In this document: positions 60,206 through 64,000 of the stretch, in pieces | Numbering within the stretch: position 1 is the stretch's first letter | Layout: each line of letters starts with the position of its first letter | NCBI RefSeq assembly: GCF_010560025.1 | Contig: NZ_SAIY01000003.1 | Location: forward strand, 682,001 to 746,000 | From: Verrucosispora sioxanthis | Lineage (GTDB): Bacteria; Actinomycetota; Actinomycetes; Mycobacteriales; Micromonosporaceae | DNA: 64,000 nt | Reading direction: 5' to 3' | Notes under the pieces: generated by a model | The model's database searches: none | Seen by the model: the letters and a program-made list of their open reading frames with translations, nothing else | What the model was told of the DNA's origin: nothing | Translations under genes and position numbers: made by a program

Positions 60206-61339
60206 GTGCCCACCAGCAGGACAACATGTCTTGTGGCACCGGACAAGTTCAAGGGCTCCCTGGACGCGACAGGGGTCGCGCAGGCTCTACGAGCCGGGCT
60301 GCAGGACGTACGTCCGGAACTCGACGTCGGATGCCGGCCGATGGCCGACGGTGGGGATGGCACACTCGCGGTCCTGACTGCCGCCGGCTTCGAGCGGATC
60401 CCGGTCACGGTCGACGGGCCAACCGGCTGCACCGTGCAGACAAGCTACGCGGCCCGTGACACGACCGCGGTGGTCGAACTCGCCAACACATGCGGGCTCA
60501 GCCGGCTACCCGACAACGTTCCCGCGCCGTTGGACGCCTCGTCGTACGGGCTCGGGCAGGTCGTCGCCGCAGCGGTGCGCAACGGCTGCCGGGAACTCGT
60601 CATCGGTCTGGGGGGCAGCGCCAGCACCGACGGCGGCGCCGGCCTGCTCCAGGCACTGGGCGCCCGGCTGCTCGACGGCGATCAGCGGGAGGTCCGGCGC
60701 GGTGGTCGCTGGCTCGCCGACGTCTCCTCCGTCGACCTGGACCCGGCCCGCGAACTGCTCCAGGGCGTCTCCGTGACGGTGGCCGCCGACGTGGACAACC
60801 CGTTGCTCGGTGCCCGGGGCGCAGCCGCGACGTACGGTCCGCAGAAGGGTGCCGACCCCGCGCAGGTCCACCACCTCGAACACGCCCTGACCCGGTGGGC
60901 GACCGTGGTGGAGCAGAGCACCGGTACGCGACTGGCCTCGTCGCCCTCGGCCGGCGCCGCCGGTGGGGTCGGATTCGCCGCCCTGGCCCTCGGCGCGAGC
61001 GTCCGCTCGGGTATCGAGCTTCTCCTGGAGTTGACCGACTTCGCCCCGGCCCTGGCCACCGCACGGCTCGTGATCACCGGCGAGGGTCAGCTCGACCGGC
61101 AGAGCCTCGCCGGCAAGGCTCCCGTCGGGGTGGCCGCCGCGGCACGCTCCGCGGGTGTGCCGGTCGTCGCGGTGGCCGGTCAGTCGACGCTCGACGCCGC
61201 CGAACTCGCCGCCGCCGGCTTCGCCGGTGTCTACCTGCTCACCAGCGTCGAACCGGACGTCCACCGATGCCAGTCGAACGCCGCCGAGCTGCTCACCGAG
61301 ATCGGACGACGGATCGCTCGGGACCATCTCACCGGGTGA
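60206..61339 (+). CDS. glxK: Glycerate 2-kinase (GlxK/GarK family)
   Basis: 377-residue kinase that phosphorylates D-glycerate to 2-phosphoglycerate, feeding lower glycolysis. Motifs: CLVAPDKFKGSLDATGVAQAL, CRPMADGGDGTLAVL, CRELVIGLGGSASTDGGAGLLQALGA, and VITGEGQLDRQSLAGKAPVGVA. The GTG at 60206 with GGGAGG in front is the best start; the open frame to 60098 would include the operator. It accepts the product of tartrate or tartronate degradation, and its own LysR box sits in front. Confidence 0.92.
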   Translation: MPTSRTTCLVAPDKFKGSLDATGVAQALRAGLQDVRPELDVGCRPMADGGDGTLAVLTAAGFERIPVTVDGPTGCTVQTSYAARDTTAVVELANTCGLSRLPDNVPAPLDASSYGLGQVVAAAVRNGCRELVIGLGGSASTDGGAGLLQALGARLLDGDQREVRRGGRWLADVSSVDLDPARELLQGVSVTVAADVDNPLLGARGAAATYGPQKGADPAQVHHLEHALTRWATVVEQSTGTRLASSPSAGAAGGVGFAALALGASVRSGIELLLELTDFAPALATARLVITGEGQLDRQSLAGKAPVGVAAAARSAGVPVVAVAGQSTLDAAELAAAGFAGVYLLTSVEPDVHRCQSNAAELLTEIGRRIARDHLTG

Positions 61340-61400
61340 CGTCGGCGGGCGGTGCTGTAGCTGCGAGCGTCGCGGCTGATCAGGCGCGACGCGACGACTC

Positions 61401-61415
61401 ATAGGAGCGCGCTAT
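61401..61415. promoter_or_regulatory. LysR box 4 before metallo-beta-lactamase gene (ATAGG-AGCGC-GCTAT)
   Basis: One mismatch to ATAGG-N5-CCTAT, 134 bp upstream of the start codon at 61550 and 61 bp after the glycerate kinase stop. Confidence 0.6.
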
Positions 61416-61549
61416 CGCGTCCAGAGGACACCGGTCTTGGACGTGGCGGCGATCACATTGGTTGAGTGAGTCGATCTCAGCCCCACCCGCGAGCACCCTC
61501 ACCTTCCCCGTCCCTACTCCGTGCCTGCACCAGGCAATGAGGAGAAGCA

Positions 61550-62950
61550 ATGAAACGAAGGTTGTTCCTCGCCTCGGCCACCGCGGTGTCCGGCGTCGCC
61601 ATCGGTTCGACAGTCGCCGCCGCCCCGGGTTTCGCCTCCCACCTCGGTACCAGTTGGGCACCGCTGAAGGGCGGCAGACGCCTCTCGGATGCCGGCATCG
61701 CCGCCCGGTTGCGGCTGTTCGGCCCGGAGAACGTCGATCCTCGGACCGGCGCCTTTCCCCAGGAACGCGTCATCACATCCTGGCTGTCCAACTCGTCGTT
61801 CGCCGTGGCGGTCGGCGGACGGCTCGTCTACCTCGACACGTTCATCAGCCGGCTGGAGGTGGAACGGGGCCGGACGCCGCTGGTGATCGCCGACCTCATC
61901 GATGCCCGCCCGGACGCCATCCTGCTCGGTCATGGGCATGGCGACCACGCCGACAACGCGGCGTACATCGCGGCGATGACCGGGGCGACGATCTACGCCT
62001 CGGAGGAGACCTGTGCCGTGCTGGCCGCCGACTTCGCCCGGCTGAAGGCTGACCCGCTGGTCAACGCTGATCAGAAGACCCGGATCCCCGCCGACGCCGT
62101 CCTCCGGACCGTGCCGGTCACCAGCGCCGACTCCGTTCCCGGCACCGAGATGATCCGGCTCGACGTGCTCGAACCCTACGCCCAGGTGGTGGCCTTCCGG
62201 CACCTGCACTCGGTCGCGGTGCCGCAGGACCCGCAGTACCCGCCACCGCGTACCGAGATCCTCGTCGACCCGCGCGACGCGGCGCTCTTCCCGTCCGGCA
62301 CATCCCTCACTCCGGGTTCCAGCCCGCAGCCCGGGCAGATGAACCTGCGTACCGGCGGAGGCTCCGGCGGCACCGTGAGCATCTACTTCCACATCACCCT
62401 GCGGCACGGCAGCAACTTCAGCTTCGGGTGGCAGAACACCGCGGGTGCCCTGAAGGAGGGCATCGGCAACGGCTGGTCCGGCACTCCCGAGGACGGCGAG
62501 CGCATCCGTGGCCGCCTCGCGTCGCTTCCCCAGACCGACCTGCACCTGGCGACCGCGTCGACGGCGAACTACACCAACAACGGCCTGCGCGACCTCATCC
62601 ACTACCAGTCGGTCCTGCACCCACGCATCTTCGTGCCGAACCATCTGACCTCGGGCACCCGGACGCGGGAAGGCTGCTCCCTGGCCGTGTACGCCGGCTA
62701 CCTGGAACAGATGGACCTCATGGAGGTGCCGGACGCCGACCGGCCGCACGTGCGGTGGGTCATCGACCCGGTCGACTATCTGCAGCCGCTCGCCTTCGAC
62801 ACCGACGACGACACGTGGCGCGATAAGAGCAAAAAGGACAGGATCAAGGCCCTGGACCGGATCAAGCTGGGCCGGCCCCGCGCGGTCAAGGCGTTCGTGG
62901 GTAAGCAGCGCATGACGGCCGGCGAGCACACCCACAGCTGCGAGGTGTAG
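61550..62950 (+). CDS. Exported metallo-beta-lactamase-fold hydrolase
   Basis: 466-residue protein with an N-terminal export signal of the twin-arginine kind (KRRLFLAS followed by SGVAIGSTVAAAPGFAS). The metal motif is HGHGDHADN (residues 128-136), the HxHxDH of metallo-beta-lactamase-fold hydrolases. Later segments with His/Asp (AFRHLHSVAVP, IFVPNHLTSGT) could complete the site. The protein is longer than typical lactonases. Its LysR box and place between glycerate kinase and tartrate dehydrogenase suggest it prepares the substrate outside the cell, for example by cleaving an ester or lactone of the acid. Not tested. The ATG at 61550 follows GAGGAGAAGC. Confidence 0.8.
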   Translation: MKRRLFLASATAVSGVAIGSTVAAAPGFASHLGTSWAPLKGGRRLSDAGIAARLRLFGPENVDPRTGAFPQERVITSWLSNSSFAVAVGGRLVYLDTFISRLEVERGRTPLVIADLIDARPDAILLGHGHGDHADNAAYIAAMTGATIYASEETCAVLAADFARLKADPLVNADQKTRIPADAVLRTVPVTSADSVPGTEMIRLDVLEPYAQVVAFRHLHSVAVPQDPQYPPPRTEILVDPRDAALFPSGTSLTPGSSPQPGQMNLRTGGGSGGTVSIYFHITLRHGSNFSFGWQNTAGALKEGIGNGWSGTPEDGERIRGRLASLPQTDLHLATASTANYTNNGLRDLIHYQSVLHPRIFVPNHLTSGTRTREGCSLAVYAGYLEQMDLMEVPDADRPHVRWVIDPVDYLQPLAFDTDDDTWRDKSKKDRIKALDRIKLGRPRAVKAFVGKQRMTAGEHTHSCEV

Positions 62951-62963
62951 TGCGGCGGGATTC

Positions 62964-62978
62964 ATAGGCTGCGCCAAT
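62964..62978. promoter_or_regulatory. LysR box 5 before tartrate dehydrogenase gene (ATAGG-CTGCG-CCAAT)
   Basis: One mismatch to ATAGG-N5-CCTAT, 89 bp upstream of the start codon at 63068. A further half site CCTAT lies at 63007-63011. Confidence 0.55.
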
Positions 62979-63067
62979 GCAACCGATCGGATAGCGGTGT
63001 TGGACGCCTATGGAACATCCGGGTTCACTGATTTGTGCCTACCAACTGCCACGAGGCCGGAGTTGCC

Positions 63068-64000
63068 ATGAGCAATCAGCACCGTTTCCGTATCGCCGCC
63101 ATTCCCGCCGACGGTGTCGGTCGCGAGGTAGTCGCCGCTGGACGGGACGTCCTCGACGCGCTGGAAGCGCGCTCCGGTGGCCGTTTCGGATTCCACTGGG
63201 AGGAGTTCCCGTGGGGCTCGGACTACTATGCCGAGCACGGAGTCATGATGCCCGATGACGGTCTGGAAAAGTTGCGCAACTTCGACGCCATCTATTTCGG
63301 CGCCGTAGGGTGGCCCACCGTGGCTGACCACATCAGCCTGTGGGGTCTCCGCCTGCGCATCTGCCAAGGCTTCGATCATTGGGCGAATGTGCGGCCGGTG
63401 AACTTTCTGCCGGGCATCACCAGCCCGCTGCGCAAGGCCGACACCGTCGAACTCGATTGGGTCGTCGTACGCGAGAACACCGAGGGCGAATACGCCGGCC
63501 TTGGCGGACGCAACCTTTCCGCCCGCGGTGCGGGCGGAGAGGTTGCCGTCCAGTCTGCCCTGTTCACCGAGGTCGGGTGCGAACGGATCATGCGGTTCGC
63601 GTTCGATCTTGCCCGGACCAGGACCCGCAAGAAAGTGGCCAGCGTCACCAAGAGCAACGCACAGCAGTACGGCATGGTCCTCTGGGACGACACATTCCGG
63701 AGGGTTGCCGCCGATTATCCGGACGTCGAGACCGAGAGTGTTCTGGTGGATGCTATGGCGGCAAAGTTCGTCCTGCACCCCGAGGACCTCTCGGTGGTCG
63801 TCGCATCCAACCTGAATGCGGATATCCTCTCTGATCTCGGCAGCGCCTTGGCGGGCAGCCTCGGCCTCGCCCCGAGCGCCAACCTCAATCCCGAACGTCG
63901 GTATCCGAGCATGTTCGAGCCGGTGCACGGGTCCGCACCCGACATCGCTGGAATGGGAATCTGCAACCCCATCGGCGCCATCGGCAGCGCCGCCATGATG
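63068..64000 (+). CDS. Tartrate dehydrogenase/decarboxylase-like enzyme, 3' end outside window
   Basis: First 311 residues of a beta-decarboxylating dehydrogenase of the isopropylmalate/tartrate/D-malate group; normal length is about 355. N-terminus IAAIPADGVGREVVAAGRDVL; subgroup-specific stretch FDAIYFGAVGWPTVADHISLWGLRLRICQGFDHWANVRP as in tartrate dehydrogenases; VVVRENTEGEYAGLGGR (substrate and metal site); KVASVTKSNAQQYGMVLWDD with the catalytic Lys; SNLNADILSDLGSALAGSLGLAPSANL; NAD-binding MFEPVHGSAPDIAGMGICNPIG. It can act on meso-tartrate to give D-glycerate, or on D-malate. The ATG at 63068 is chosen by fold start; GGAGTTGCC precedes it. Together with glycerate kinase it gives a two-step route to 2-phosphoglycerate. 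Confidence 0.88.
   Translation, partial: MSNQHRFRIAAIPADGVGREVVAAGRDVLDALEARSGGRFGFHWEEFPWGSDYYAEHGVMMPDDGLEKLRNFDAIYFGAVGWPTVADHISLWGLRLRICQGFDHWANVRPVNFLPGITSPLRKADTVELDWVVVRENTEGEYAGLGGRNLSARGAGGEVAVQSALFTEVGCERIMRFAFDLARTRTRKKVASVTKSNAQQYGMVLWDDTFRRVAADYPDVETESVLVDAMAAKFVLHPEDLSVVVASNLNADILSDLGSALAGSLGLAPSANLNPERRYPSMFEPVHGSAPDIAGMGICNPIGAIGSAAMM

Noticed and set aside
62991..63011. ATAGC-N11-CCTAT as a sixth LysR box
   Set aside because: The spacer is 11 nt instead of 5 and the left arm has a mismatch, so at most CCTAT is a half site.

Overview
The window is high-GC actinobacterial DNA, most likely from Micromonospora or a close relative in the Micromonosporaceae. This rests on G+C well above 70 percent, GTG/TTG starts, an ergothioneine cluster, DUF2267/DUF2795/DUF6510 proteins, DesKR-type two-component genes and LPxTG, DUF4012 and BY-kinase envelope genes. 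It is chromosomal. I saw no tRNA, rRNA, CRISPR array or phage block, and one complete insertion sequence.

Layout. 0-3.6 kb: a two-component pair, a Ser/Thr kinase and an OsmC-like protein. 3.9-10.2 kb: a signalling block with a cell-wall hydrolase, an Rcp-type response regulator, a CarH-like cobalamin-binding protein, a PAS/GAF/PP2C phosphatase and two STAS proteins, the STAS genes separated by an 894-bp IS5-type element. 10.2-19.1 kb: DUF2267 proteins, NDH-2, a molybdopterin/flavin mini-operon, a TerC gene behind a manganese riboswitch and an acyl-CoA racemase. 19.1-24.7 kb: a TetR-controlled hydrolase/monooxygenase unit, pirin and an anchored protein. 25-31 kb: a cell-envelope locus (LPxTG protein, DUF4012 protein, glycosyltransferase, LMW phosphatase, BY-kinase). 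31-34 kb: NhaA, DUF1622 and a GDT1-type transporter behind a second manganese riboswitch. 34-38.5 kb: egtABCD for ergothioneine. 38.8-46.5 kb: ECF sigma, Ser/Thr kinase, nucleotide-sugar dehydrogenase, LVIVD propeller protein and a MerR regulator. 46.5-53.7 kb: an asparagine-synthetase-like amidotransferase with an M15-like peptidase partner, an alpha/beta hydrolase with TetR, and a DesKR pair with a membrane protein. 53.7-55.5 kb: a DEAD-box helicase. 55.5-64 kb: an ABC importer, LysR regulator, glycerate kinase, exported metallo-beta-lactamase-fold protein and tartrate-dehydrogenase-like enzyme (cut by the window end).

Two groups look most worth following. First, in the last 8 kb the same 15-bp LysR-type box (ATAGG-N5-CCTAT, a T-N11-A motif) occurs five times, always in the upstream region of a gene of the block. 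This suggests a single regulon that imports a hydroxy-acid such as tartrate and converts it via D-glycerate to 2-phosphoglycerate. Second, the phosphatase at 6.5-8.3 kb is translationally coupled to a protein with the W-x9-EH signature of cobalamin photoreceptors but no DNA-binding domain, next to STAS proteins. This suggests light- or B12-gated partner switching.

Seven genes (sensor kinase, Ser/Thr kinase, B12 protein, HhH protein, DUF4012 protein, glycosyltransferase, LMW phosphatase) are broken by one-base indels although their sequence is otherwise conserved. Sequencing error is the likeliest cause, but real decay is not excluded. All calls come from reading sequence and translations by eye; no database search was run.
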